Shown one piece after another: positions 17,457 through 26,350 of a stretch of 64,000 nt of DNA. The translations under genes were made by a program, and so were the position numbers. The stretch covers positions 124,001-188,000 of the forward strand of contig NZ_JARXYX010000011.1 in NCBI RefSeq assembly GCF_029893585.1, given 5' to 3'. The notes under the pieces were generated by a model. That model worked only from the letters and a program-made list of their open reading frames with translations. It was not told the origin of the DNA and did not search any database. The DNA is from Streptomyces sp. LBL. Its GTDB lineage: Bacteria > Actinomycetota > Actinomycetes > Streptomycetales > Streptomycetaceae. Within the stretch, counting starts at the first letter, position 1; every line of letters starts with the position of its first letter.

Positions 17457-18397
17457 CCGCCACCACGACGGCCCCGCCGGCCACCACCACCACCGTAAGC
17501 ACCGCACCACCACAGTCCTCCGACCGCCTGCGGGCCTGGGCCACGAGAGCGCCCCTGCTCCCCGCCCTGATCTTCATGGTCGCGGTGACCCAGCTCCCCT
17601 TCGTGGCCACGCTGGTGATCTCCTTCTTCGACTGGAACGCCCTCTATCCCAAGGCCCGCCACTTCACCGGCTTCGACAACTACCAGCAGGTACTGACCGA
17701 CGCCGACCTGCGCGAATCCGTGTGGACGACGGTCCTGCTGACGGTCGCGGTGGTCGTCGCCAGCCTGGTGCTGGGCCTGGCCCTGGCGCTGCTGCTGGAC
17801 CGGAAGTTCCGGGGCCGGGGCGTGGTCCGCACGCTGCTGATCGCCCCGTTCCTGGTGGTCCCGGTGGCCGCCGCCCTGCTCTGGAAACATGTGCTCTACA
17901 ACCCCGAATACGGCCTGTTCAATGGGCTGTTGCACTATGTGGGCGGCCCACAGCCCGACTGGATATCAGGCACTCCGCTGCTCGCGGTCGAGGCGTCCCT
18001 GGTCTGGCAGTGGACCCCGTTCATGATGCTGATCCTGCTGGCCGGCCTGCAGAGCCGGGACCAGCAGCAGATGGAGGCCGCGCGGGTGGACGGCGCGAGT
18101 GACTGGCAGATCTTCCGCTACCTGACGCTCCCGCACCTGCGCCGCTACCTCGAACTCGGCGCGCTGCTGGGCTCGATCTACATCGTCCAGAACTTCGACG
18201 CGGTGTTCACCATCACCTCGGGCGGCCTGGGCACCGCCAACCTCCCCTACACCGTCTACCAGAGCTTCTACCAGGCCCACGAGAACGGCCTCGCCTCGGC
18301 CGCCGGTGTCCTGGTGGTCATCGGCTCGATCATCATCGCGACCTTCGCCCTGCGCGTGGTGTCGTCCCTGTTCCGCGAGGAGGTGGGCCGGGCATGA
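17453..18397 (+). CDS. ABC transporter permease (MalF type)
   Basis: 314-aa CUT1 permease. A Thr/Pro/Ala-rich cytoplasmic N-terminus is followed by about six helices starting LLPALIFMVAVTQLPFVATL. EAA loop: MEAARVDGASDWQIFRYLTL. ATGA overlaps at both ends show translational coupling with the binding-protein gene and second permease. Confidence 0.93.
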   Translation: MTATTTAPPATTTTVSTAPPQSSDRLRAWATRAPLLPALIFMVAVTQLPFVATLVISFFDWNALYPKARHFTGFDNYQQVLTDADLRESVWTTVLLTVAVVVASLVLGLALALLLDRKFRGRGVVRTLLIAPFLVVPVAAALLWKHVLYNPEYGLFNGLLHYVGGPQPDWISGTPLLAVEASLVWQWTPFMMLILLAGLQSRDQQQMEAARVDGASDWQIFRYLTLPHLRRYLELGALLGSIYIVQNFDAVFTITSGGLGTANLPYTVYQSFYQAHENGLASAAGVLVVIGSIIIATFALRVVSSLFREEVGRA

Positions 18398-19245
18398 GCA
18401 GCATCGCCGTACGACCCCGCAGTGACCGTCGCAAGGGCGCGGGCCTGGGCCTGGTGGCCTGGCTGCTGGGCATCCTGTTCTTCCTGCCCGTCGCCTGGAT
18501 GGCCCTGACGTCCTTCCACTCGGAGCAGGACGCGGCCACCAACCCGCCCTCCTTCGGGGCGGCCCTGAGCCTGGACAGCTACCGCGAGTTCTTCGGCACG
18601 GGCGGCGGCGCGAGCCCCTGGCCGGCGCTGATCAACTCCACGGTGGCGTCGCTCGCGTCGACGCTGTTCGTCCTTCTGCTGGCCTTCCCGGCGGCCTACG
18701 CGCTGTCGATCCGCCCGGTGAAGAAGTGGACGGACGTCCTGTTCTTCTTCCTGTCGACGAAGATGCTCCCGGCCGTGGCGGGCCTGCTGCCGATCTACCT
18801 GTTCGCGAAGAACACCGGCATGCTGGACAACATCTGGCTGCTGGTCATCCTCTACACCTCGATGAACCTGCCGATCGCGGTGTGGATGATGCAGTCCTTC
18901 CTCGCCGAGGTCCCGGTCGCGGTGATCGAGGCGGCGAAGGTGGACGGCGCGCGCCTGCCGACGATCCTCGCGCGCATCGTCGCCCCGATCGCCCTCCCGG
19001 GAATCGCCGCGACAGCGCTCATCTGCTTCATCTTCAGCTGGAACGAGCTGCTGTTCGCCCGAGTGCTGACCGGCGTGGCGGCCGAGACGGCCCCCGTCTT
19101 CCTGACCGGCTTCATCACCAGCCAGGGCCTGTTCCTGGCGAAGGTGTGCGCCGCGTCGCTCGTGATCTCCCTGCCGGTGCTCGCCGCGGGGTTCGCCGCC
19201 CAGGACAAGCTGGTCCAGGGCCTGTCGTTGGGAGCCGTGAAATGA
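18394..19245 (+). CDS. ABC transporter permease (MalG type)
   Basis: 283-aa CUT1 permease with about six helices (first: LVAWLLGILFFLPVAWMALT). EAA loop: IEAAKVDGARLPTILARIVA. Coupled by ATGA to the preceding permease and to the following dehydrogenase. No ATPase gene is present, consistent with use of MsiK. Confidence 0.93.
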   Translation: MSSIAVRPRSDRRKGAGLGLVAWLLGILFFLPVAWMALTSFHSEQDAATNPPSFGAALSLDSYREFFGTGGGASPWPALINSTVASLASTLFVLLLAFPAAYALSIRPVKKWTDVLFFFLSTKMLPAVAGLLPIYLFAKNTGMLDNIWLLVILYTSMNLPIAVWMMQSFLAEVPVAVIEAAKVDGARLPTILARIVAPIALPGIAATALICFIFSWNELLFARVLTGVAAETAPVFLTGFITSQGLFLAKVCAASLVISLPVLAAGFAAQDKLVQGLSLGAVK

Positions 19246-20231
19246 AGGCCGCCGTCATCGAGTCCGTGGGCCGTGCCGTCGTCACCGAGGTCCCTGACCC
19301 GACACCGGGCCCCCGCGAGGTCGTCGTCGAGGTCGCCGCCTGCGGCCTGTGCGGCACCGACCTGCACATCCTCCAGGGCGAGTTCGCGCCCAAGCTGCCC
19401 ATCGTCCCCGGGCACGAGTTCGCGGGCGCGGTGGTCGGGGTGGGCACCCAGGTCACGGAGCTCGCGGTCGGCGACCGGGTCGCGGTGGACCCCTCGCTGT
19501 ACTGCTACGAGTGCCGGTACTGCCGTGCGGGCCACAACAACCTCTGCGAACGGTGGGCCGCGATCGGGGTCACCACGGCCGGAGGCGCGGCGCAGTTCGC
19601 GGTGGCCCCGGTGGCCAACTGCGTGAAGCTGCCCGAGCACGTGCGCACGCAGGACGCGGCCCTGGTCGAACCGCTCTCCTGTGCCGTCCGCGGCTACGAC
19701 GTCCTCCAGTCCCGCCTCGGCGCACATGTCCTGATCTACGGCTCCGGGACGATGGGCCTGATGATGCTGGAGCTCGCCAAGCGGACGGGGGCGGCGAGCG
19801 TGGACATGGTGGACATCAACGCACAGCGCCTTTCCACGGCGAAGCTGCTCGGGGTGTCGTCCTCGGCGACGAGCGCCGACGAACTCGACCGGCCGCAGGG
19901 CTGGGACGTCGTGGTCGACGCGACCGGCAACGCGGCGGCGATCCAGGACGGCCTGGACCGCGTGGCCAAGGCGGGCACGTTCCTCCAGTTCGGCGTCGCC
20001 GACTACGCGACCCGCGTGACGATCGACCCGTACCGCATCTACAACCAGGAGATCACCATCACCGGCTCGATGGCGGTCCTGCACAGCTTCGAGCGGGCGG
20101 CGGAGCTCTTCGCAGGCGGTGTCCTGGACCCGGAGATCTTCATCAGCGACCGCATCCCCCTGGACCGCTACCCCGAGGCGCTCGACCAGTTCAAGTCGGG
20201 GGTGGGGCGGAAGATCGTGGTGGTGCCGTAG
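19242..20231 (+). CDS. Zinc-dependent alcohol/polyol dehydrogenase (MDR family)
   Basis: NAD(P)-dependent oxidation of a sugar alcohol, probably the imported substrate. Medium-chain dehydrogenase of 329 aa. Catalytic-zinc region CGLCGTDLHIL and PGHEFAGAVVG. Structural-zinc Cys quartet in CYECRYCRAGHNNLC. Rossmann motif IYGSGTMGLM, followed by an acidic VDMVDIN typical of NAD preference. ATG overlaps the permease stop (ATGA), making it the last gene of the operon before a strong hairpin. Confidence 0.9.
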   Translation: MKAAVIESVGRAVVTEVPDPTPGPREVVVEVAACGLCGTDLHILQGEFAPKLPIVPGHEFAGAVVGVGTQVTELAVGDRVAVDPSLYCYECRYCRAGHNNLCERWAAIGVTTAGGAAQFAVAPVANCVKLPEHVRTQDAALVEPLSCAVRGYDVLQSRLGAHVLIYGSGTMGLMMLELAKRTGAASVDMVDINAQRLSTAKLLGVSSSATSADELDRPQGWDVVVDATGNAAAIQDGLDRVAKAGTFLQFGVADYATRVTIDPYRIYNQEITITGSMAVLHSFERAAELFAGGVLDPEIFISDRIPLDRYPEALDQFKSGVGRKIVVVP

Positions 20232-20241
20232 CCCTGTCGTC

Positions 20242-20296
20242 ACCTTCCCGCCTGTCCGACCTTCCCGCCTGTCCGACGGTACGGCCGTCGGACAGG
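20242..20296 (+). terminator. Repeat and 12-bp hairpin terminator
   Basis: A perfect 12-bp stem CCTGTCCGACGG/CCGTCGGACAGG with a 5-nt loop (20268-20296) ends the importer operon. The segment before it (CTTCCCGCCTGTCCGAC) is directly duplicated at 20243 and 20261, so the hairpin's left arm has an extra copy. Confidence 0.65.
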
Positions 20297-20390
20297 CCCC
20301 GGGGGTGACAGCCTCCGGGGGTGACGGCCTCCGACCCGATTGGCTCTTGGGTAAGGGAACGGTAAAACGGGCTCGCTCGTTCACCCGGGT

Positions 20391-21620
20391 ATGACAGCTA
20401 TGACCCCCGGCTCGAACATCCCCCTCTCCGCCGCCCGCGTGACGGTGGACGTCGCCGCCCCGGTGCGGCTCGACGTATCGGGCCTGCTGCTCACCGCCGA
20501 CGGCAAGGTGCGCTCCGACGACGACTTCATCTTCTACAACCAGCCCACCGGGCCCGGCGTGACCTACCGCTCGGGCGGTGGCACGGCCCCCGACTCGATC
20601 ACGGTCGACACCAGTGCCGTCCCGCCGGGCATCGAGAAGATCGTCGTCACCGCCAGCCCGGACGCCGCCGGCCAGACGTTCCAGGGCATCGAACCGACGG
20701 CCACCATCCGCAACGGGGACGACAACAGCGTCCTGGCCACGTTCACGCCCCCGCAGCTCGGCGCCGAGACGGCCCTGGTGATCGTGGAGGTCTACCTCCG
20801 CAACGGCGCCTGGAAGGCCCGCGCGGTCGGCCAGGGATACGCCAACGGCCTCGCGGGCATCGCCACCGACTTCGGCGTCTCCGTGGAGGAGCCCGCGGCC
20901 CCGGCCGCCGCTCCCGCCCAGCCGGTGACCCCTCCCCCTCCGGCCACGCAGCCCTCGGTGGCGCCGCTCGACCCGCGGGTCACCGCACCCCCGGCCCCCG
21001 CCGCGCCGCCGGCGGCCCCGCCCGCCCCCACCCTCGGCGCCGGAAAGATCAACCTCGACAAGGGCCGGGTCAGCCTCCAGAAGAACCAGACCGTCTCCCT
21101 GGTCAAGGGCGGCCGCCCACTGCTGTCCCAGGTCAAGATGGGCCTCGGCTGGGAACCGGCGTACCGCGGCAAGGACATCGACCTGGACGCCTCGGTCATC
21201 GCGTACGGCCCGCAGCGCAACCACGTCGACAGCTGCTACTTCGGCAAGCTCTCCATCGTCGGCGGCGCGATCAAGCACTCCGGCGACAACCTCACGGGTG
21301 AGGGCGGCGGCGACGACGAGGTGATCGTCGTCGACCTCGGCCGGCTCCCGCAGGACGTCACCGGGCTGGTTTTCACGGTGAACTCGTTCTCCGGCCAGAA
21401 GTTCACCGAGGTCGCCAAGGCCTACTGCCGCCTCCTGGACGCCGCGTCCGGTGAGGAACTCGTCCGCTTCGACCTCACCAGCGCCGAACCCCAGACGGGC
21501 GTGCTGATGGCCAAGCTGATCAAGCAGTTCTCCGGCGAGTGGGAGATGACGGCCATGGGCGAATTCGTGAAGGCCCGCACGGTCCGCAACATGGTGAAGC
21601 CGGCGGCCAAGGCCCTGTGA
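20391..21620 (+). CDS. TerD-family protein with Pro-rich linker
   Basis: 409 aa. An N-terminal TerD fold (about 1-170) carries the calcium-binding-type block ADGKVRSDDDFIFYNQP. An Ala/Pro-rich linker follows (about 170-220). A second TerD-like domain (about 220-405) has LGWEPAYRGKDIDLDASVIAYG, DNLTGEGGGDDE and VFTVNSFSGQKFTEV. TerD proteins are linked to tellurite and general stress responses and to development in Streptomyces. The gene is monocistronic, and no other ter genes are near. The ATG at 20391 is followed by a second in-frame ATG at 20400. Confidence 0.9.
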   Translation: MTAMTPGSNIPLSAARVTVDVAAPVRLDVSGLLLTADGKVRSDDDFIFYNQPTGPGVTYRSGGGTAPDSITVDTSAVPPGIEKIVVTASPDAAGQTFQGIEPTATIRNGDDNSVLATFTPPQLGAETALVIVEVYLRNGAWKARAVGQGYANGLAGIATDFGVSVEEPAAPAAAPAQPVTPPPPATQPSVAPLDPRVTAPPAPAAPPAAPPAPTLGAGKINLDKGRVSLQKNQTVSLVKGGRPLLSQVKMGLGWEPAYRGKDIDLDASVIAYGPQRNHVDSCYFGKLSIVGGAIKHSGDNLTGEGGGDDEVIVVDLGRLPQDVTGLVFTVNSFSGQKFTEVAKAYCRLLDAASGEELVRFDLTSAEPQTGVLMAKLIKQFSGEWEMTAMGEFVKARTVRNMVKPAAKAL

Positions 21621-21641
21621 CCACCCACCGCGACGACCACT

Positions 21642-21669
21642 CGGGCGCCCCCTTCTCAGGGGGCGCCCG
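21642..21669. terminator. Bidirectional hairpin terminator
   Basis: Perfect 11-bp stem CGGGCGCCCCC/GGGGGCGCCCG, loop TTCTCA, between the convergent terD and permease genes. A short direct repeat (CGGTGTTCAACG, twice, 21668-21694) follows. Confidence 0.65.
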
Positions 21670-21701
21670 GTGTTCAACGCCCGGTGTTCAACGGCCGGCG
21701 A

Positions 21702-22574
21702 TCACATCTTCGTCGCCCCCGCCGCGAGGTCCCGCAGGAAGTGCCGTGCCCCGAACAGGAAGACGATGATCAGCGGGACGACGCTCATCAGTGCCCCGGC
21801 CATCACCAGGGAGTAGTCGGTGTTGTACAGGACGTTGAGGTTCGCCAGCGCGACCTGGAGGGTGACCTTGTCGGGGTCGATCATGACGACCAGCGGCCAG
21901 ATGTAGTCGTTCCAGATGCTGATGAACGTGAAGATGCCGAGGAAGGCCAGGGCCGGCCGGAACAGCGGCATCGCGATCTGCCAGTACAGCCGGAAGAAGC
22001 CGGCGCCGTCGATCCGCCCGGCGTCCAGCAGTTCGTCGGGCAGCGAGTTCTGGGCGTACTGGCGCATCCAGAAGATACCGAAGGCGTTGGCCGCGCCGGG
22101 AATGATCAGCGCCTTCAGTGAACCGGCCCAGCCGAACTCGGCCATGGTGACGAACTGCGGCACCAGGGAGAGCTGCGCGGGAATCATGTACGTGACCAGC
22201 AGCGCGCCGAAGAGGAACTTCTTGGCCGGGAACTCGTACTTGGCGAAGGCGAACGCGGCCAACGAGTCGAAGAACAGCACCAGCGCGGTCCCGAGCACCG
22301 CGGCGACGACGGTGTTGAACAGCGAGCCCCAGAAGTCGACGGTGTCGAGTACCCGCCGCATGTTCTCCAGGAGATGCGGCCCCGGTATCAGCTTGGGCGG
22401 GTAGCGGTAGATGTCCTCGGTGGTGCCGGAGGCCATCACCACCAGCCAGTAGAAGGGGAACAGCGAGATCACCACCCCGAGCAGCAACACCCCTCGGACA
22501 CCGGCCCGGGTGAGTCTGCTGCCGGACCCGATGGCGAGGCCCGCGCTGCCGGTCGTCCTCTCGTCAGCGGCCAT
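21702..22574 (-). CDS. Sugar ABC transporter permease (MalG type)
   Basis: 290-aa CUT1 permease; first helix VRGVLLLGVVISLFPFYWLV. The EAA loop is diverged (LDAGRIDGAGFFRLYWQIAM), with Leu-Asp-Ala replacing Glu-Ala-Ala. The ATG at 22574 lies 11 bp inside the upstream permease gene, a tight operon joint. Last gene of a LacI-linked importer operon. Confidence 0.92.
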   Translation of the reverse strand: MAADERTTGSAGLAIGSGSRLTRAGVRGVLLLGVVISLFPFYWLVVMASGTTEDIYRYPPKLIPGPHLLENMRRVLDTVDFWGSLFNTVVAAVLGTALVLFFDSLAAFAFAKYEFPAKKFLFGALLVTYMIPAQLSLVPQFVTMAEFGWAGSLKALIIPGAANAFGIFWMRQYAQNSLPDELLDAGRIDGAGFFRLYWQIAMPLFRPALAFLGIFTFISIWNDYIWPLVVMIDPDKVTLQVALANLNVLYNTDYSLVMAGALMSVVPLIIVFLFGARHFLRDLAAGATKM

Positions 22575-23595
22575 TGCGGGCCCCCTTGCGACGCAGCAGT
22601 GACCTGATGCCGCCGCGGTCCTCGCGGTCGGAGCCCGAGACCAGCCGCCAGTTGATGAGGGTGAAGACCGCGATGATCGCGAAGAGGAGCCAGCCCATCG
22701 CGGCCCCATAGCCGAACTGGTGGTCCTTGAAGGCCTTCTGCCACAGATAGAGCACGATGGTCATACCTTCCTGGCCGGGTCCGCCCGTGGTGCCGACGTC
22801 GGTCGACTGGAAGAGCACCTGGGACTCGGTGAAGATCTGCAGGCCATTGATGGTGGACGTGACGGCGGCGAAGAGGACCACCGGCCGCAGTTGCGGGAGC
22901 ACGACCCGGAAGAGGGTCTGCCAGCTGTTCGCACCGTCGACCCGGGCGGCCTCGAAGTGCTCGGTGGGGATGGCCTGGAGGCCCGCCAGGAAGATCAGGG
23001 CGTTGTACCCGACCCACCGCCAGATGATCATGATCGAGAGGGACGACTTGATCCCCCACTCGGAGGCCAGCCAGCCCACACCGTCCACCCCGACCAGCCG
23101 CAGCGCCGAGTTGGCGAGGCCCGTCTGGGCGAAGACCGAGCCGAAGACGACCGTCATGGCGACCATCGAGGTGACGTTGGGGATGAAGTACGCCACCCGG
23201 TAGACACCGGTGAACCGGACCTGCGAGTGCAGCAGGAACGCGAGCACCAGGGCCAGGAACAGCATCGGCACCGTGGACAGGAACCAGATCTCGAAGGTGT
23301 TGAGAACCGAGTGCCAGAACACCGAGTCCTGGAGCAGCCAGCCGTACTGCTTGAGGCCGACGAAGCGCATGTCGCCGATGCCGTCCCAGTCCTGGAAGGA
23401 CAGGTACAGGGAGAAGACCACCGGGAAGGCGCCGAAAAGGGCGAACAGCACATAGAACGGGGAAATGGCGAGGAGGGGCCCGAGATGACGTCGGCGTCCG
23501 CCCGGGACGGTGGCGCGGGAGCCGCGGCCGTCCGCCCGCTCCGGACCGTCGGCCGCGGGGGCACCGGCATTCGCCGGGTCGGCGACTGTGGTCAC
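22564..23595 (-). CDS. Sugar ABC transporter permease (MalF type)
   Basis: 343-aa CUT1 permease with a hydrophilic N-terminus of about 40 aa, then six helices (first: LLAISPFYVLFALFGAFPVV). EAA loop: FEAARVDGANSWQTLFRVVL. The GTG start at 23595 is one base after the binding-protein stop. Confidence 0.92.
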   Translation of the reverse strand: MTTVADPANAGAPAADGPERADGRGSRATVPGGRRRHLGPLLAISPFYVLFALFGAFPVVFSLYLSFQDWDGIGDMRFVGLKQYGWLLQDSVFWHSVLNTFEIWFLSTVPMLFLALVLAFLLHSQVRFTGVYRVAYFIPNVTSMVAMTVVFGSVFAQTGLANSALRLVGVDGVGWLASEWGIKSSLSIMIIWRWVGYNALIFLAGLQAIPTEHFEAARVDGANSWQTLFRVVLPQLRPVVLFAAVTSTINGLQIFTESQVLFQSTDVGTTGGPGQEGMTIVLYLWQKAFKDHQFGYGAAMGWLLFAIIAVFTLINWRLVSGSDREDRGGIRSLLRRKGARNGR

Positions 23596-23596
23596 G

Positions 23597-24904
23597 TCAG
23601 CTCACCCCCAGCCGGGACAGCGTGGTCTCGGCGGTGTTCACCGCGTCCCGCCAGGCCCTCTCGGGTTTCTTGCCGAGCGATTCCACGTTGGTCAGCTCCT
23701 GGAAGAACGGGGTGTTGGCGGTCTCCTCGTACGGACTGAAGTAGACGACCGGAGCCTTCTGGGCGGCCGGACCGAAGACGTCGATGGGCTGCTGACCGCC
23801 GAAGAAGGGGTCGGGCCTGTGCATCGCGGGGTCGGCATAGGCGGCCGGAGTGGTGGGGAACAGGGCCATCTCCTGGTAGCTCTTGAGCTGGTTCGCCGGG
23901 CCGAGCAGCCACTTCAGGAAGGCGAAGGCGGCCTCCGGGTCGCGGCAGTAGCGGGTCAGGGTGACGTACGACCCGCCGTAGTTGGCGGGGCCGTCCGGCA
24001 TGGTGGTCAGCCGCCAGGCCCCGGACGTCTTCGGCGCGGTGTCCTTGAGGGTGTTGATGGCCCACACCGCCGTGGTCATCGAGGCGACCCGGCCGCCGCT
24101 CATGGCCGCGTTGAAGTCGGGCGTGCCGTCCGTGATCCTGGCGCTGAGCCCTTGGCGGAGCATCTCCACGGACACGTCCCAGGCGTGTCGGATGTGGGAC
24201 TGGTCGCCGATGAAGCGGTTGTCGGCGTCCACGAACTGCTTGGGGCTCTGGAGCAGGACCTGTTGGAAGACATTGCCGACGTTGCTCACCAGGTACGGCT
24301 TGCCGGGGCCCTTCGTCCGGAGCGTCCGCCCGGCGGCGAGGTACTTCTCCCAGGTGTCGATCTCCGCGGCGACCTCCTGCGGCTCGTCGGGCAGTCCGGC
24401 CCGCCGGAAGAGGTCCCTGCGGTAGTAGAGCGCGGTGGGGCCGGCGTCGAGAGGGAAGCCGATCATCCGGCCCGACGGGGTGAAGCATGCCTTCCACTTC
24501 CAGTCGAGGTACTGGTCGCGGACCGTTTCCGCGCCCAGCGTCCGCAGGTCGAGGAACTCGTTCTCGTCCGGGAAGAACGTGGCGAGGTTGTCGTTGTTCA
24601 CGACCGTCAGGTCCGGCACATAGGCACGGGCGGCGAGACTGGTGCGCACCTTCGAGTCGATGTCGCCGTCGGGGATCTGGGAGCCCCGCACCTTCAGCCC
24701 CGGCACGCCGGGTACGGCACGCCTGGCGGTGGCGAGCAGGGAGTCGCTCAGCGAGCCCTTCCAGTACCAGAGGCTCAGGTGGTCGGTGCCCGTGGAGGCC
24801 GAGCCGTCGTCCGCCCCGCATCCCGACAGGCCCAACAGGGCTCCGCCGACTCCGCCGAGGGAGGCTCCCAGCAGACGTCTGCGGGAGATCGTTCGGTGTT
24901 CCAT
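23597..24904 (-). CDS. Solute-binding lipoprotein with Tat-type signal
   Basis: 435 aa. The leader TISRRRLLGASLGG has a twin-arginine motif followed by lipobox LSGC (Cys29), so it is probably a Tat-exported lipoprotein, common in Streptomyces. Family-1 binding fold (HLSLWYWKGSLSDSLLA, GPTALYYRRDLFRRAGLP). First gene of the importer operon, downstream of an 18-bp palindrome. The ATG at 24904 is chosen because the leader begins there; the longer upstream frame is non-coding. Ligand unknown. Confidence 0.92.
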   Translation of the reverse strand: MEHRTISRRRLLGASLGGVGGALLGLSGCGADDGSASTGTDHLSLWYWKGSLSDSLLATARRAVPGVPGLKVRGSQIPDGDIDSKVRTSLAARAYVPDLTVVNNDNLATFFPDENEFLDLRTLGAETVRDQYLDWKWKACFTPSGRMIGFPLDAGPTALYYRRDLFRRAGLPDEPQEVAAEIDTWEKYLAAGRTLRTKGPGKPYLVSNVGNVFQQVLLQSPKQFVDADNRFIGDQSHIRHAWDVSVEMLRQGLSARITDGTPDFNAAMSGGRVASMTTAVWAINTLKDTAPKTSGAWRLTTMPDGPANYGGSYVTLTRYCRDPEAAFAFLKWLLGPANQLKSYQEMALFPTTPAAYADPAMHRPDPFFGGQQPIDVFGPAAQKAPVVYFSPYEETANTPFFQELTNVESLGKKPERAWRDAVNTAETTLSRLGVS

Positions 24905-25050
24905 CGGCGCGCACTCACTTTCCGGGCACGGCTCGGCCGGGGCAGGGCGCTGCCGCGGGCCCGTCTGCAGGGGGACAAAAGAAGACAACGATGTCGACCG
25001 GTGGTTCCGGGCTCGGGGCCGACACCGACTTGGGGTTCTTGAGGTCCGTG

Positions 25051-25068
25051 AACGTTCACGTGAACGTT
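25051..25068. promoter_or_regulatory. 18-bp perfect palindrome, LacI operator
   Basis: AACGTTCACGTGAACGTT reads identically on both strands. It overlaps a second perfect palindrome, CGTGAACGTTCACG (25047-25060). It lies 147 bp upstream of the binding-protein start and just downstream of the LacI stop. It is the obvious binding site for the LacI regulator at 25179-26231. Confidence 0.75.
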
Positions 25069-25152
25069 GCCGTCGAGTATCAGGGTGGCTGAAAACCAGT
25101 GTCAAGGGACCGACGGCGGCAATGTGCTGACGCACCTTCGACGGCCCGGCGG

Positions 25153-25200
25153 CGTCAGGCGGAACCCCGTACCACCCGTCAGGCGGAACCCCGTACCACC
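25153..25200. repeat. 24-bp tandem duplication of the lacI 3' end
   Basis: Two perfect 24-bp copies (25153-25176 and 25177-25200). The second covers the last seven codons and stop of the LacI gene, and the first is an extra copy just beyond the stop. Confidence 0.85.
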
Positions 25201-26231
25201 AGTTCGGGAATCACCCAGGCGTCCGCCCCGTCGAGCGGCTTCTCACCCGCCCGCAACCGGGCCACCTGATCGACGGCCAGCCGTCCCAGCCGGCGTTTGT
25301 CGAGGTGCAGGGTGGTCAGCGCGGGCTCCACCAGCTCGCCCAGCGAGAGCCCGTCGAAGCCCATGACGGCCAGGTCGTCGGGCACCCGTAGGCCACGGCG
25401 CCGGGCGGCCCGCATCGCGCCGACGGCGATCAGGTCGTTGAAGCCGAAGACGGCGGTCATCTCGGGCCGCGCGCCCAGCAGTTGCTCCAGGCCGGCCGCA
25501 CCACCGGCGACGCTGTGCTCGGGGCACCGTACGATCCAGCTCTCGTCGACGGGCAGGCGGTGCCGCCGGACCTCGGCCAGGAAGGCCTCCCGCCGGGGGC
25601 CGGGAACGTCCAGCCGGTCGCCGTCGAGCATGCCGATGCGGCGGTGACCCGAGCGCACCAGGTGGGCGACGCCCTGCTCCAGCCCTGCGGCGGCGTCGAT
25701 GCCGACGGCGGCGAACCGGGTCTGCTGCGGGCCGCGCTCCAGCAGTACCAACGGCACCCCGCCGAGGTGCCGGGCGAGGACGTCGTCCGCGTTCTTGAAG
25801 TAGCCCAGGACCGCGTCCGCCTGGTGGGACAGCATGTCGAGTGCCTCCCGCTCCCGGACCCCGTCGGTACGGGAGTCCCACACCACCACCTGCCAGCCGC
25901 GCTGCTCGGCGGCCTCCAGCACTCCGGCGGCCACCTCGGGGAAGAACGGGTTCATCAGGTCCGGGATCACCAGCCCCGCCGTCACGGTCCCCTTGCGCAC
26001 CAGGCCCCGCGCGAACCGGCTCGGCCGGTAGTCCAGCCGCCGTGCCACCTCGAGCACCCGCTCCTTGGTGGCCGGGTCGATCTCGCCCTTGTCGTTGACC
26101 GCCCGGGAGACCGTCTGCCGGGACACTCCCGCCAGTTGGGCGACGTCATGGATGGTGGCCCGGCGGCGGGGGCCGTCAGGCTGGTCGGTACGCGGCTCCC
26201 GCTGCTGGTTATCGGCCCACACGCTGTGCAC
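25179..26231 (-). CDS. LacI-family transcriptional regulator
   Basis: 350-aa sugar-responsive repressor. HTH: ATIHDVAQLAGVSRQTVSRA (about residues 25-44), followed by hinge and periplasmic-binding-like domain (GLVIPDLMNPFFPEVAAGVL, AVFGFNDLIAVGAMRAARRR, AVMGFDG). It lies directly upstream of, and in line with, the importer operon, separated from it by the palindrome at 25051, so it is very likely its repressor. The GTG at 26231 is the longest start; GTG 26222 is possible. A 21-bp tandem array fills the gap before it. Confidence 0.92.
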   Translation of the reverse strand: MHSVWADNQQREPRTDQPDGPRRRATIHDVAQLAGVSRQTVSRAVNDKGEIDPATKERVLEVARRLDYRPSRFARGLVRKGTVTAGLVIPDLMNPFFPEVAAGVLEAAEQRGWQVVVWDSRTDGVREREALDMLSHQADAVLGYFKNADDVLARHLGGVPLVLLERGPQQTRFAAVGIDAAAGLEQGVAHLVRSGHRRIGMLDGDRLDVPGPRREAFLAEVRRHRLPVDESWIVRCPEHSVAGGAAGLEQLLGARPEMTAVFGFNDLIAVGAMRAARRRGLRVPDDLAVMGFDGLSLGELVEPALTTLHLDKRRLGRLAVDQVARLRAGEKPLDGADAWVIPELVVRGSA

Positions 26232-26279
26232 TGTATCCGGCCGTCGCGGACCCGGCGTCGGAGCCGGGGCCAGGACCTG

Positions 26280-26342
26280 TCCGCCTGCGGCATGATCGGC
26301 TCCGCCTGCGGCATGATCGGCTCCGTCTGCGGCATGATCGGC
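26280..26342. repeat. 21-bp tandem array (3 units) carrying SD and ATG
   Basis: Three 21-bp units (26280-26300, 26301-26321, 26322-26342), identical except one base, sit between the acdS stop and lacI. On the minus strand each contains GGAG, then CCGATC, then ATG (starts at 26335, 26314, 26293), so an initiation signal is repeated. The frame they open (MPQTEPIMPQAEPIMPQ...) is not the lacI frame. Confidence 0.9.
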
Positions 26343-26350
26343 CGGACAGG

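Noticed and set aside
18852..21677. 941-aa minus-strand open frame
   Set aside because: Lies opposite the permease, alcohol dehydrogenase and TerD genes, which have clear families. The frame is Gly/Arg/His-rich shadow.
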